From positions 29,163 to 93,162 of the forward strand of contig JAEUHN010000036.1 of NCBI GenBank assembly GCA_016795365.1: DNA of 64,000 bases. The letters run 5' to 3'. The notes below the pieces were generated by a model that was not told where the DNA came from, made no database searches, and saw only the letters and a program-made list of their open reading frames with translations. This document shows, one piece after another, positions 7,775 to 16,376 of the stretch. A program made the position numbers and the translations under genes. Origin of the DNA: Verrucomicrobiaceae bacterium. GTDB taxonomy: Bacteria > Verrucomicrobiota > Verrucomicrobiia > Verrucomicrobiales > Verrucomicrobiaceae. Positions within the stretch are counted from its first letter, which is position 1; every line of letters begins with the position of its first letter.

Positions 7775-10480
7775 ATGCCACCTCTCATCACCGTCGCTTA
7801 TCGCCAGGGCATTTACCTGCCTGAGGCGGATCTATGGCTGGACCCGCACTTCGGGGTGAAGCGGGCCTTCATCTCTCACGCGCATAGCGATCATGTGGCG
7901 CGGCACAGCTTGACGTTTTGCTCGGAACTCACTCAGCATCTGATGCGTGAGCGCTACTCGGTGAAGGAGAGTGCGACGTTTCAGGCGCTGCCGATGCGAG
8001 AAGTCTTCGAGTGGGAAGGCTATGAAATGCGACTGTTACCGGCGGGGCACATCGTGGGGTCGGCGATGCTGCATCTGACGCGGAAGAGCGACGGCGCGAC
8101 GCTGCTTTACACGGGCGACTACAAGCTGCGCCAGGGCTTGAGTTCGGAGCGTTGCGAGCTGCTGCAAGCGGACTCGCTGATCATGGAGACCACGTTTGGC
8201 CTGCCTTCGTTCGTGTTTCCGCTGCTGAGTGAAACGGTGGCCAGTGTCTTGAAGTTCGTGCAGGAGACGATCGAGGATGGCGGCATTCCGGTGCTGCTCG
8301 GTTACTCGCTGGGCAAAGCGCAGGAGATCATCTGCGCGCTCGCGGATGCGGGTTTCCCCGTGATGCTGCATTCGTCGGTGTGGGACATGACTGAAGCGGT
8401 CGCGCCTTTGCTGGGACGACTGCCGGCCTACAAGCGCTTCCACGCGAGCGAAGCGAAGGGGCATGTGCTGATCTTTCCACCGAGCAATGGCCGCTCGCTG
8501 GCGATCAAGAAACTTAAAGGCAGTCGCACGGCGATGCTCACGGGCTGGGCCTTGCAGCCGGGAGCGAAGTTCCGGTATCAAGTCGATGAAATCTTCCCGC
8601 TCAGCGACCATGCGGACTATCCGGAGTTGATCGAGACCGTGGAAACGGTGAAGCCGCGTCGCGTGCATCTCGTTCATGGTTACACGCAGGAGTTTGCCGC
8701 TGATCTGAGAGCGCGTGGTTACGATGCATGGTCGTTGGAGAAGGCGGATCAAATGGAGCTGTTTCGTGCTTCGCTGGAGACGCCTCGTGCGACGACTCAG
8801 ACCTCGGATTCCCAGGACGAGGAAGCCTTTGCTCCGAACAGTTTCAGCCGTTGGTCGCAGGTGTGTGCGGCGACCGCGTTGGAGTCGTCGCGGTTGAAAA
8901 AGATCGCCTTGCTCGCGGAGTATCTACGAGTGCTGGACGAGGCTGATCTCGCCCTCGCGGCCCGCTATTGCGCAGGCTTGGTTGGCGACTCCACGGATGC
9001 GCCGCTGAACGTCGGCTGGTCATTGCTGCGCCGCACGATGCAAACCCTGAGCGGCATCAACGATGCGGAGTATCGCGCCATCTCCCGCTCGCAAGCCGAC
9101 GCGGGGCGCACGGCTTTCCTCGTGCTGCAACGCGCCGCCTTGGAACCTGCGCCGTGTTCGCTGGCGGACATCGCGACGTTGTTCGAGACGCTGCGTGATG
9201 CGTCCGGTCAGATGCCGCGTGTGACGATGCTGCGGGAGCGTCTGCGTCAGCTTCGGGCGAGCGATGGCTCATGGCTGGTGCGTCTGATGACGAGCGACCT
9301 CCGCATGGGATCCAAGGAAGGCCTCATTGAGGAAGCGATTGCCGAGGCCTTCCAACAGAGCGCGGAAGCCGTGCGCGAGGCCGCGATGCTTTGTGGTGAC
9401 ATCGGCCGCGCGGCAGTGCTCGCGAAGCAAGCGCTGCTGCACGAAGCAATGCCGCGAGCCTTCGTGCCGATCAAAGTGATGCTGGCCTCGCCAGAGGAAA
9501 CGGCGGCGGACATTTGGGAACGCATGGTGAATGCCGAAAGCTCGGTCGTCTGGCTGGAAGACAAGTTCGATGGCATTCGCGCGCAGATGCATCGCACAGC
9601 GGATCGTGTGGAGATTTTCACCCGTGATTTGAAGCCCATCGGTGTGCAGTTCCCGGAGGTGCTGAAGGCAGCGACATCGCTGGCGGACGAGGTGATTCTC
9701 GATGGCGAGATCATCGCGTATGCGGAGAACAAGAAGCTCTCGTTCTTCGATCTTCAGAAGCGGCTGGGTCGTCGTGATCAAGCCGATCTCTTCCTGCCCA
9801 GCGATGTGAGTGTGCGTTACGTCGTGTTCGATCTGCTGTGGCGAAATGGCGAGTCGCTGCTCGACCAACCCTTGCACCAGCGCCGCGAGCAATTGGAGCA
9901 GATCGTCATGCCTTCAGGACTGAGTTTGATCGAGGTGCATCGCGTTTCGTCGGTTGATGAAATCGAAGCGTCTTTCATGGCCGCGCGTCGTCGGTGCAAT
10001 GAAGGACTCATCGCCAAAGACGCGACCAGCAACTACTCGCCGGGTCGTCGAGGCAAGTCGTGGCTGAAGCTGAAGAAGGCTTTCGCGACGCTCGATGTCG
10101 TGGTGGTGAAAGCCGAGCAAGGCCATGGCAAACGCAGCCACGTGCTCAGCGACTACACCTTTGCTGTCCGCGATGAATCGGGCGAGCTGCGAGTGATTGG
10201 CAAAGCCTACAGCGGGCTCACGGATGCGGAGATCGAAGAACTCACCGAGCACTTCACGCGCAACACGATCAGCGAGAAAGGTCGCGTGCGCACAGTGGTG
10301 CCGGACACGGTGCTGGAGATCGCGTTTGATTCCATCCAGGCCAGCAACCGTCACGACAGCGGACTTGCGATGCGATTCCCGCGAATCAAGGCCATGCGCC
10401 GCGACAAGACGCCCGAGGAGATCGACACGCTGGCCTATGCGCGAAAGCTCGCGGGGCTGGGTGAGGCGGTCGAGAAGTAG
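7775..10480 (+). CDS. Fused ligase-associated DNA exonuclease and ATP-dependent DNA ligase
   Basis: This is a 901-residue two-part protein. Residues about 1-330 are a metallo-beta-lactamase/beta-CASP nuclease with the metal motif HAHSDH starting at His35, plus GHIVGSAML, YTGDYK and a late SDHADYPEL. This is the 'ligase-associated DNA exonuclease' family. Residues about 370-895 are a bacterial ATP-dependent DNA ligase. It has motif I EDKFDGIR with the adenylated Lys at residue 597, LDGEIIAY, EGLIAKD and motif V KSWLKLKK. The OB-fold closing part is VLEIAFDSIQ. In most genomes these are two separate neighbouring genes, often with a DEXH helicase, and no helicase is seen here. An alternative start at 7745 adds ten residues. 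ATG 7775 fits the usual family start better. Confidence 0.9.
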   Translation: MPPLITVAYRQGIYLPEADLWLDPHFGVKRAFISHAHSDHVARHSLTFCSELTQHLMRERYSVKESATFQALPMREVFEWEGYEMRLLPAGHIVGSAMLHLTRKSDGATLLYTGDYKLRQGLSSERCELLQADSLIMETTFGLPSFVFPLLSETVASVLKFVQETIEDGGIPVLLGYSLGKAQEIICALADAGFPVMLHSSVWDMTEAVAPLLGRLPAYKRFHASEAKGHVLIFPPSNGRSLAIKKLKGSRTAMLTGWALQPGAKFRYQVDEIFPLSDHADYPELIETVETVKPRRVHLVHGYTQEFAADLRARGYDAWSLEKADQMELFRASLETPRATTQTSDSQDEEAFAPNSFSRWSQVCAATALESSRLKKIALLAEYLRVLDEADLALAARYCAGLVGDSTDAPLNVGWSLLRRTMQTLSGINDAEYRAISRSQADAGRTAFLVLQRAALEPAPCSLADIATLFETLRDASGQMPRVTMLRERLRQLRASDGSWLVRLMTSDLRMGSKEGLIEEAIAEAFQQSAEAVREAAMLCGDIGRAAVLAKQALLHEAMPRAFVPIKVMLASPEETAADIWERMVNAESSVVWLEDKFDGIRAQMHRTADRVEIFTRDLKPIGVQFPEVLKAATSLADEVILDGEIIAYAENKKLSFFDLQKRLGRRDQADLFLPSDVSVRYVVFDLLWRNGESLLDQPLHQRREQLEQIVMPSGLSLIEVHRVSSVDEIEASFMAARRRCNEGLIAKDATSNYSPGRRGKSWLKLKKAFATLDVVVVKAEQGHGKRSHVLSDYTFAVRDESGELRVIGKAYSGLTDAEIEELTEHFTRNTISEKGRVRTVVPDTVLEIAFDSIQASNRHDSGLAMRFPRIKAMRRDKTPEEIDTLAYARKLAGLGEAVEK

Positions 10481-10571
10481 AGATGTGAAGAGGTCGAGAA
10501 GATGCCAAGCTTCTCACCTCTACACCTCTCTACTTTTCCACCTCTCTACTTTTCCACCTCTCTACTTCCCG
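10472..10571. repeat. Inverted repeat plus 16-bp tandem repeat between convergent genes
   Basis: The left arm, 10472-10501 (GAGAAGTAGAGATGTG...), is nearly the reverse complement of 10510-10538 (CTTCTCACCTCTACAC...). There are three mismatches and one single-base gap, leaving an 8-base loop. The right arm then runs into three copies of a 16-bp unit (ACCTCTCTACTTTTCC) starting at 10524, 10540 and 10556. The ligase stop codon lies inside the left arm, and the photolyase stop codon lies inside the last tandem copy. The structure could act as a two-way terminator for these convergent genes. Confidence 0.75.
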
Positions 10572-12007
10572 CTCGTCCCCTGCCGCTTCTCCCACTGCTT
10601 CACCATCATGCTCATGCGTGGGTTGCGGGCGAAGAAGTCGCGGTGATCGCCGATGAAGCGCCAGAAGAGTTCGTCCCACTGCTGGCACCACAGGCCCTTC
10701 GGATAGTCGGACATCTTGAGCAGGTAGTTGGACCCGCTGATGTAGGGCTTGGTGGTGAAGGTGCCGCCGTCGGCGTGGAGGCTCATGCCATAAACGTTCG
10801 GCACCATCACCCAGTCATAGGCGTCGATGAACCATTCCATGAACCAGCGATAGGCCGCATGCGGGTCGGTGCGCATCAGCGCCATCGCGTTGCCCAGCAC
10901 CATGAGGCGTTCGATGTGATGACACCACGCATACTTGTGCAGGCGACGAATCACAGCGTCGATGGGCGGCAGGCCCGTGGTGCCATCATCGAAGCCCTTC
11001 GGCAGTGGCTCATCGTGCTTGAAAAAGTTGCCGTTGCGCACACGCGGGCCGTGCAGGTGATAGATGCCGCGCATGAACTCGCGCCAGCCAATGATCTGGC
11101 GGATGAAGCCTTCGAGCGAGTTCATCGGCACGTCGTGAGTGCGCGCATAGTCGAGCGCGCGATCAACGACTTCCTGGGGTGTGATCAGGCCGATGTTCAG
11201 CGGTGCGGTGAGCATGCTGTGGTAAAGCCAGGGCTGGCCGTGGCTGATCGCGTCCTCGTAGTGACCGAACAACGCGAAGCGCTCGGTGAGGAAAGCGTCG
11301 AGTTCACGCAGCGCTTGATCGCGCGTGACTGGCCAACGGAAGGCATCGACGCTGCCGCGAGCGTTGGGGAACTTCGCAGCGACGTAGCGCTTCGCTTCGT
11401 CGAGCGCGGCGGTGTTTTCAAAGACGGGCAGCTCAGGCGCGCGATGGCCTTTGGGTAATCGCTGACGGTTCTCGGTGTCGAAGCTCCACTTGCCGCCGAC
11501 AGGGTCGCCGTTTGCTTCGACGAGGATGCCGAGACGCTTGCGTTGAGCTTGGTAGAAGGCGGCCATGAAGGGCTTCTTTTTGCTGCCGAGTTGCTGCTGG
11601 ATGAAGCTGAGCGGCGTGAGGAACATCGGTGTGTCGTGCACAACGAGCTTGAGTCCACGCCGCGCGGCGAAGCGTCGCAACCTGCGCGAGAGCACGTCAT
11701 CAACGGGATCGCACACATGCATCGTGGTGATGCTCTCGGGCACCAGCGCATCGAGCATCGTGAGCGTAGTCGTCGGCTCGCCGGAGGTCTCGCCGCAAAT
11801 GATCTCGAAGCCTTCCGCGCGTCGCTCGTGCATCCAGTGCGTCATACTCGCGCGATGCAGCACGAGCTTCTGCGCATGGAACCGCAGCGGCCAGTGCTGG
11901 TCATTGCCAAAGAACAGCGAGTCCTCCAATAGCAGAACCTTGCGGCCGCGTTGCAGCGCGGGATGCGGAGCGAAGAGCTGATGCGGGAAGACGAGGCTGA
12001 GTTCCAT
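10562..12007 (-). CDS. Cryptochrome/photolyase, FeS-BCP-like (PhrB-related)
   Basis: This 481-residue protein has an N-terminal photolyase-related domain (LVFPHQLFAPHPAL, LLLEDSLFF). Its C-terminal FAD-binding domain is of the bacterial (6-4) photolyase/FeS-BCP type: EGFIRQIIGWREFMRG, HHIERLMVLGNAMAL, WFIDAYDWVMVPN and KPYISGSNYLLKMSDYP. Such enzymes repair UV photoproducts using light and bound FAD. The characterised PhrB has four Cys ligands for a 4Fe-4S cluster. Here only Cys362 (YAWCHH) and Cys441 (GLWCQQW) align with them, and the intervening Cys pair is absent, so the cluster is probably missing. The gene is the last of a four-gene operon and starts 8 bp after the SDR stop. Confidence 0.9.
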   Translation of the reverse strand: MELSLVFPHQLFAPHPALQRGRKVLLLEDSLFFGNDQHWPLRFHAQKLVLHRASMTHWMHERRAEGFEIICGETSGEPTTTLTMLDALVPESITTMHVCDPVDDVLSRRLRRFAARRGLKLVVHDTPMFLTPLSFIQQQLGSKKKPFMAAFYQAQRKRLGILVEANGDPVGGKWSFDTENRQRLPKGHRAPELPVFENTAALDEAKRYVAAKFPNARGSVDAFRWPVTRDQALRELDAFLTERFALFGHYEDAISHGQPWLYHSMLTAPLNIGLITPQEVVDRALDYARTHDVPMNSLEGFIRQIIGWREFMRGIYHLHGPRVRNGNFFKHDEPLPKGFDDGTTGLPPIDAVIRRLHKYAWCHHIERLMVLGNAMALMRTDPHAAYRWFMEWFIDAYDWVMVPNVYGMSLHADGGTFTTKPYISGSNYLLKMSDYPKGLWCQQWDELFWRFIGDHRDFFARNPRMSMMVKQWEKRQGTSGK

Positions 12008-12015
12008 GAGTCGTA

Positions 12016-12843
12016 TCAGGCAGGGAAGTCGGCTGACTTGGCGGCCTCAGCAAATGCATCGGCCTCGCGCTGGAACTGCGCACCACGATCGCGCAGCTTC
12101 TTCACGGCATAAGCACCGAGAGGGAATCGAAAGGGTAGCGTGCCGCTGTGCACCTGATCGACGATGAGCGTGCCGAGTCGCGCGGGATCGCCCGGCTGGC
12201 GGCCATTCATGCGCTCAAGCACCGTGCCGAAGCGTCCGACGGATGCGGCATACGCGTCGGTCTTCGACGACTCGGCCTTGCTGATGAAGTCCGTGCGAAA
12301 CGGACCAGGAATCGCGACCGACACACGAATGCCAAACGGCTTCACCTCAGCCTGCAATGCCTCGCACGCGCACTCCATCGCTGCCTTCGCCGCGCCGTAG
12401 CTGGAGAAGCCCGCGTAGTTCCCATGCGTGGCTGCTGCGCCAATGGCGACGATGTGTCCCTGACCGCGAGCGCGCATGTGTGGCAATACGGCGCGGATCA
12501 TCGAGACGGGGCCGTGGTAGAGCAGGTCGAAGAGCGCACGCTCGCGCGCTTCGTCGGTGTCTTCGAGCGCTGCGAGCATCCCCTGTCCCGCGTTGAGCAC
12601 AAGCACATCGACTTCGTTAAACACATCGCGCGCCCGCTGGATGATCGAGGTCGATTCACTCGTCTGTGAAGCATCATGCGCGAGAGCCAGGCATTGATCC
12701 CCATGAGCAGCGAAGGCGTCACGCAAGGTCTCGCCGTTGCGAGCGGTGACGACGACGTTCGAGCCCGCGTCGAGCGCAGCCTTTGCGATGTGAAAGCCGA
12801 TGCCGCGCGAGGCACCGGTGATGAGCCAGGTGGGTGGGATCAT
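12016..12843 (-). CDS. Short-chain dehydrogenase/reductase
   Basis: This is a 275-residue classical SDR. It has the Rossmann motif TGASRGIG near residue 10, NAGQG around residue 85, and the catalytic YGAAK (Tyr-x-x-x-Lys) in FSSYGAAKAAMECA. IPGPFRTDF follows as the usual PG motif. It would catalyse an NAD(P)-dependent oxidation or reduction of an unknown substrate. The frame extends to 12930, but the Rossmann fold demands the ATG at 12843. That start overlaps the stop of the DUF3253 gene in an ATGA arrangement. SDRs of this kind are often found beside FeS-BCP-type photolyase genes, so it may serve the same pathway. Confidence 0.9.
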   Translation of the reverse strand: MIPPTWLITGASRGIGFHIAKAALDAGSNVVVTARNGETLRDAFAAHGDQCLALAHDASQTSESTSIIQRARDVFNEVDVLVLNAGQGMLAALEDTDEARERALFDLLYHGPVSMIRAVLPHMRARGQGHIVAIGAAATHGNYAGFSSYGAAKAAMECACEALQAEVKPFGIRVSVAIPGPFRTDFISKAESSKTDAYAASVGRFGTVLERMNGRQPGDPARLGTLIVDQVHSGTLPFRFPLGAYAVKKLRDRGAQFQREADAFAEAAKSADFPA

Positions 12844-13075
12844 GAGGATGAGAGTCGAATGGGACCGCGAGCGGTGAGGAGATACGCGGGCTGGCCGCGC
12901 TGGGTGCATCTCAATTCGCCCGCATCGCACAAAGCCGCTGCGACGCGCCGAACCTCAGGCATCAGGGGTCGCCAATCTTCCGCCAGCGCGCGTGCGGTTT
13001 CGCTGGGGCAAAAGGTGCTCGTGCCGCGTTCGCTGGCCATGCAGCGCAGCGCTTCGGCGATGGTGTCGTCGCTGA

Positions 13076-13079
<4 letters not shown>
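12840..13079 (-). CDS. DUF3253 domain protein
   Basis: This is a 79-residue protein covering one DUF3253 domain: [13 protein letters not shown], then [39 protein letters not shown] and a closing ARGPIRL. The compact pattern resembles a winged-helix fold, so nucleic-acid binding is possible but unproven. The frame is open to 13565, but only the region from ATG 13079 matches the family. That start overlaps the DUF2256 stop by 4 bp, and its own stop overlaps the SDR start by 4 bp. This translational coupling is the main evidence that it belongs to the photolyase operon. Confidence 0.88.
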
Positions 13080-13270
<191 letters not shown>

Positions 13271-13311
13271 GAACTTGCGCCGTTGGCACTTGTCGCGACA
13301 ATGCGCGCCCC

Positions 13312-14067
13312 ATGCCTGCCCCTGACAACGAGATCGTCCTGGAAGCCCGAGACCTCACGCGCGAGTTCGACGGCGTGACCGTGCTGGACAAGTTCAGCTT
13401 CCAGCTTCGCAAGGGCGAAGTGCTCGGCCTGCTCGGTGCCAATGGCGCGGGCAAGACGACCGCGATGAACATGCTGCTGGGTCTCACGCTGCCGACCTCG
13501 GGCCGCATTGAAGTCTTTGGCAAAGAGCTGCACGCGAATCGCATCGAGATCCTCAAGCGCACCAACTTCTCCAGCGCCTACACCGCGCTGCCAGGCAACC
13601 TTTACGTCTGGCAGAACCTCGCCGTCTTCGCCCGCATCTACGGCGTGCCGAACGCGAAGCAGAAGATCGCAGAGCTGCTGGAGTTGCTGGAGATTTCTGA
13701 CCTGCGCACGCGAGTGACCGGCCAGCTTTCCGCTGGTGAATCCACCCGCGTGAACCTGTGCAAGGCGATGCTCAACGACCCCGACTTGCTCCTGCTGGAC
13801 GAGCCAACCGCGAGCCTGGACCCCGACATCGCGGACAAGGTGCGCAAGTTCGTTCAGCGCATCCAGAAGGAGCGCAACATCGCGATCCTCTACACCTCGC
13901 ACAACATGAAGGACATCGAGGAGGTGTGCGATCGCGTGATCTTCCTGCACAAAGGCAAGGTCGTCGCCCAAGGCACCCCCGCCGAGATCGTCGAGCGCTC
14001 GCAGCAGAGTTCGCTCGAAGACGTGTTCATCAAAATTGCCCGCAGTGGTGATGTCGAAGACGGCTGA
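13312..14067 (+). CDS. ABC-2 type exporter, ATP-binding protein
   Basis: This 251-residue ATPase has Walker [10 protein letters not shown] (residues 42-50), signature LSAGE (139-143) and Walker B LLLLDEP with Asp163/Glu164. The switch His lies in YTSHNM. The signature has Ala in place of the usual Gly (LSAGE for LSGGQ), as in several ABC-2 export ATPases of the NodI/DrrA group. It should energise the permease encoded at 14215. The two genes are separated by 147 bp that hold an inverted repeat, which is unusual for such an obligate pair. The substrate cannot be deduced. Confidence 0.92.
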   Translation: MPAPDNEIVLEARDLTREFDGVTVLDKFSFQLRKGEVLGLLGANGAGKTTAMNMLLGLTLPTSGRIEVFGKELHANRIEILKRTNFSSAYTALPGNLYVWQNLAVFARIYGVPNAKQKIAELLELLEISDLRTRVTGQLSAGESTRVNLCKAMLNDPDLLLLDEPTASLDPDIADKVRKFVQRIQKERNIAILYTSHNMKDIEEVCDRVIFLHKGKVVAQGTPAEIVERSQQSSLEDVFIKIARSGDVEDG

Positions 14068-14068
14068 C

Positions 14069-14204
14069 GAGCGAAGGGCTAAGAGCATAGAGCGAAGAAC
14101 ACTTCTCCTGCGATTGCCTCAAGCCCAAACGCTAGCCGTCCTCTGCAACTCCACTGTCTCCCGAATATCTCGCAGCTACACTCTTTGCTCTTCGCCCTTC
14201 GCTC
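14069..14204. repeat. Inverted-repeat element between ABC ATPase and permease genes
   Basis: The arm at 14069-14092 (GAGCGAAGGGCTAAGAGC...) and the arm at 14181-14204 (CTCTTTGCTCTTCGCCC...) are reverse complements over 24 bp with two mismatches, separated by 88 bp. The arms are built from short GAGC-GAAG / GGGC-TAAG units. A closely related inverted repeat is found at 63658-63791. No ORF or terminal target duplication was recognised, so a small non-coding dispersed repeat is more likely than an insertion sequence. Confidence 0.8.
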
Positions 14205-14214
14205 TTAGCTTCTC

Positions 14215-15018
14215 ATGAACTTCCGTATCATCAGCGCACTCGTGTTGCGCTATCTGTTTCTTTACACCCGATCGCCGATGCGCCTCGTGGAGCTTGTCTT
14301 CTGGCCTGTGGTCGATCTCATGGTCTGGGGCAATCTCACGCTGTTCCTGCAGGAGAACACGAACCCGCAGTTCGCCCAGTTCCTCACCTTCCTCATCGGC
14401 GGCATGATCTTGTGGGACGTGCTGTTCCGTGCGCAGCAGGGCGTGGCGATCTCGTTCCTGGAGGATGTGTGGACGCGCAATCTGCTGAACGTCTTCGTCG
14501 CTCCGGTGCGCACAGTTGAGTATGTCGCGGCCACGTTCGCGGTCGGCTTCCTACGGATATGCGTGACGGTGCTGGTGCTGTGCGTGCTGGCGGCGGTGAG
14601 CTACAGCTTCAACATCTTCCGCCTCGAATGGAGTCTCATTCCGTTCTTTGTGAACCTGCTCGTCTTCGGCTGGTCGCTGGGCATGATTTCCACCGCGCTG
14701 ATCCTGCGCTGGGGACAGGCCGTGGAGTCGCTGGCGTGGGCCGTGCCGTTCTTCATCCAGCCGCTCGTGTGCGTCTTTTACCCCGTCACCAAGCTCCCTG
14801 CGTGGATGCAACCGATCGCACAAGCACTACCGGCGACGCATGTATTTGAAGGCATGAGAGACGTGCTCAACCCCGCCGTGCATCACCTCAGCATGACCTC
14901 GATGCTATATGCCATCGGCTTAAACGTCGTCTTCATGGCCATCGCCGGATGGATCTTCGGCACGATGCTGAACACGACGAAGAAGCGCGGTCTGCTGACC
15001 AAGTTCGCGACGCAGTAG
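14215..15018 (+). CDS. ABC-2 type exporter, permease
   Basis: This 267-residue integral membrane protein has about six hydrophobic segments. It includes ELVFWPVVDLMVWGN, LIGGMILWDVLFRAQQG and the C-terminal SLAWAVPFFIQPLVCVFYPV. It matches the ABC-2 permease group, in which the late FYPVTKLP stretch and the following ALPATHVFEGMR are typical. Together with the ATPase encoded at 13312-14067 it would form an exporter of the NodJ/DrrB kind for polysaccharide, lipid or drug substrates. The start lies just behind the right arm of the inverted-repeat element. Confidence 0.9.
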   Translation: MNFRIISALVLRYLFLYTRSPMRLVELVFWPVVDLMVWGNLTLFLQENTNPQFAQFLTFLIGGMILWDVLFRAQQGVAISFLEDVWTRNLLNVFVAPVRTVEYVAATFAVGFLRICVTVLVLCVLAAVSYSFNIFRLEWSLIPFFVNLLVFGWSLGMISTALILRWGQAVESLAWAVPFFIQPLVCVFYPVTKLPAWMQPIAQALPATHVFEGMRDVLNPAVHHLSMTSMLYAIGLNVVFMAIAGWIFGTMLNTTKKRGLLTKFATQ

Positions 15019-15021
15019 GGC

Positions 15022-15052
15022 GTGTGACAGTGGTGTGACAAAAGCGTCACAG
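15022..15052 (+). promoter_or_regulatory. Pho-box-like repeats upstream of porin
   Basis: TGTGACA occurs at 15023-15029 and again at 15034-15040, with CGTCACA at 15045-15051. The three 7-bp units are spaced exactly 11 bp apart. PhoB-type sites consist of 7-bp direct repeats with 4-bp spacers, the same pitch. The last two units also read as an inverted repeat, TGTGA-N8-TCACA. Related sites precede the RND operon and pstS. Confidence 0.5.
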
Positions 15053-15093
15053 CGGGTCCTTCGACACTTCAGTGACGAACCTGTAGCAATGTG

Positions 15094-15124
15094 GCGTGCC
15101 AGTTCTGTGACAGAGCTGGCACGC
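15094..15124 (+). promoter_or_regulatory. 14-bp-stem hairpin in porin upstream region
   Basis: GCGTGCCAGTTCTG (15094-15107) pairs with CAGAGCTGGCACGC (15111-15124) around a 3-base TGA loop, with one G-U pair. It ends 23 bp before the porin ATG and has no T-run, so it is not a standard terminator. It could be an operator or a 5'-UTR stem-loop affecting porin expression. Confidence 0.55.
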
Positions 15125-15147
15125 ACTGAACTACACTCCTCCACTGC

Positions 15148-16308
15148 ATGATCACTCTCCGCTCTGCCTTCACTGCTGCCGCTCTCGCTACCAGCTCGAT
15201 GGTTATCGCTGGCACTGACGCCGCCGACTCCGGCAAGAACAAGCTCGAAGCCGCTGTCGCTCCCGCTAACGAGAAGTCCATCTATGACCAAATCTGGGGC
15301 CTGTCGAAGCTCTACCACAACAAGGACACGCTCATCCAAGACATCGATTTCACCGGTCGTGCGCAGTTCGACTGGGCTCACATTGATTCCGACGCCGGGG
15401 ATCTTGATACATGGCAGGCTCGCCGTCTGCGGGCTGGGCTCAAGGTGAAGTTTGCCGACAAGTTCCTCCTGCACGGCGAAGTGGACTTCGCGCAGCAGAA
15501 GTTCGAGGACACCTCCTATCGCCGCATGACGGACATCTACCTGTCCTACACCGCCAGTGACGCCTTCGTCTTCACAGTGGGCAAGCATTCGGTGAAATTC
15601 ACGCTCGATGGCGGCACGTCCTCCAAGGAACTGATCACCATCGATCGCAGCAATCTCGCGAACAATCTCTGGTTCACCGAAGAATATGCACCGGGCGTCA
15701 GCGTCGGCGGCAAGGTGAAGAACTGGCAGTATTTCCTGGGCTGGTTCACCAGCGACGGCAATCCCGAGTTCGGCAATTTCGACGCCGGCACCTTTATGCT
15801 CGCCAGCGTGGGCTATGATTTTGCTGAGTCACTGGGCTGCGACCGCGCACTTCTTCGCCTCGATTACGTCCATCAGCAGGAAGACGCGGGCAACGCAGCT
15901 ACTCGTCCTTTTGGCAACATCGCCTCGCTCAACTTCAACCTTCAAAAGGGCAAGTTTGGCCTCGGCACGGATGTATCCGCAGGCGAAGGCTACGGCTCGC
16001 AGGGCGATGTATTTGGTGTCCAGATCATGCCGACCTACAATATCACGAAGAAGTGGCAGGCGGTGCTGCGCTACACGCACATGAACGGCGACGACAACTC
16101 GATTCGCTTCGCGCGCTACGAGTCCCATGTGCTCTCCGGCAAGGGCGACCAGTATGATGAGTTCTACGCTGGGGTGAACTACTACCTCTACGGCCACAAG
16201 CTGAAGTGGCAGACCGGCGTGCAATACGCCACGATGCAGGACAAGAAGAACGACGGCGGCGAATACGACGGCTGGAGCGTCGTGAGCGGCATCCGCATCA
16301 GCTGGTAA
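15148..16308 (+). CDS. Phosphate-selective porin O/P family protein
   Basis: This 386-residue protein has a signal peptide followed by a porin barrel. The mature part has the OprO/OprP pattern: DFTGRAQFDWAH, ARRLRAGLKVKF, LHGEVDFAQQ, then LSYTASDAFVFTVGKHSVKF, and a C-terminal strand ending in the aromatic GIRISW. In Pseudomonas this family forms phosphate- or pyrophosphate-selective channels induced under phosphate starvation. Two neighbouring clues fit that role: PstS lies about 6 kb downstream, and TGTGACA repeats precede both genes. A terminator follows the gene. Confidence 0.88.
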   Translation: MITLRSAFTAAALATSSMVIAGTDAADSGKNKLEAAVAPANEKSIYDQIWGLSKLYHNKDTLIQDIDFTGRAQFDWAHIDSDAGDLDTWQARRLRAGLKVKFADKFLLHGEVDFAQQKFEDTSYRRMTDIYLSYTASDAFVFTVGKHSVKFTLDGGTSSKELITIDRSNLANNLWFTEEYAPGVSVGGKVKNWQYFLGWFTSDGNPEFGNFDAGTFMLASVGYDFAESLGCDRALLRLDYVHQQEDAGNAATRPFGNIASLNFNLQKGKFGLGTDVSAGEGYGSQGDVFGVQIMPTYNITKKWQAVLRYTHMNGDDNSIRFARYESHVLSGKGDQYDEFYAGVNYYLYGHKLKWQTGVQYATMQDKKNDGGEYDGWSVVSGIRISW

Positions 16309-16335
16309 GCGAACAAGTGTTTGGTGTGTTGAGCA

Positions 16336-16365
16336 AAGGCGCGGTGGGCAACCTCCGCGCCTTTT
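16336..16365 (+). terminator. Rho-independent terminator after porin
   Basis: The stem AAGGCGCGG (16336-16344) pairs with CCGCGCCTT (16355-16363) across a 10-base loop and ends in TTTT. It lies 28 bp after the porin stop, in front of a gene on the opposite strand. Confidence 0.75.
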
Positions 16366-16376
16366 CGCGTCCACCT

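Noticed and set aside
10502..11458. 318-residue plus-strand frame antisense to the photolyase
   Set aside because: The photolyase on the other strand has clear family motifs. This frame has none and starts in the repeat.
14069..14204. Inverted repeat as an insertion sequence
   Set aside because: There is no transposase frame in the 88-bp spacer and no visible target duplication.
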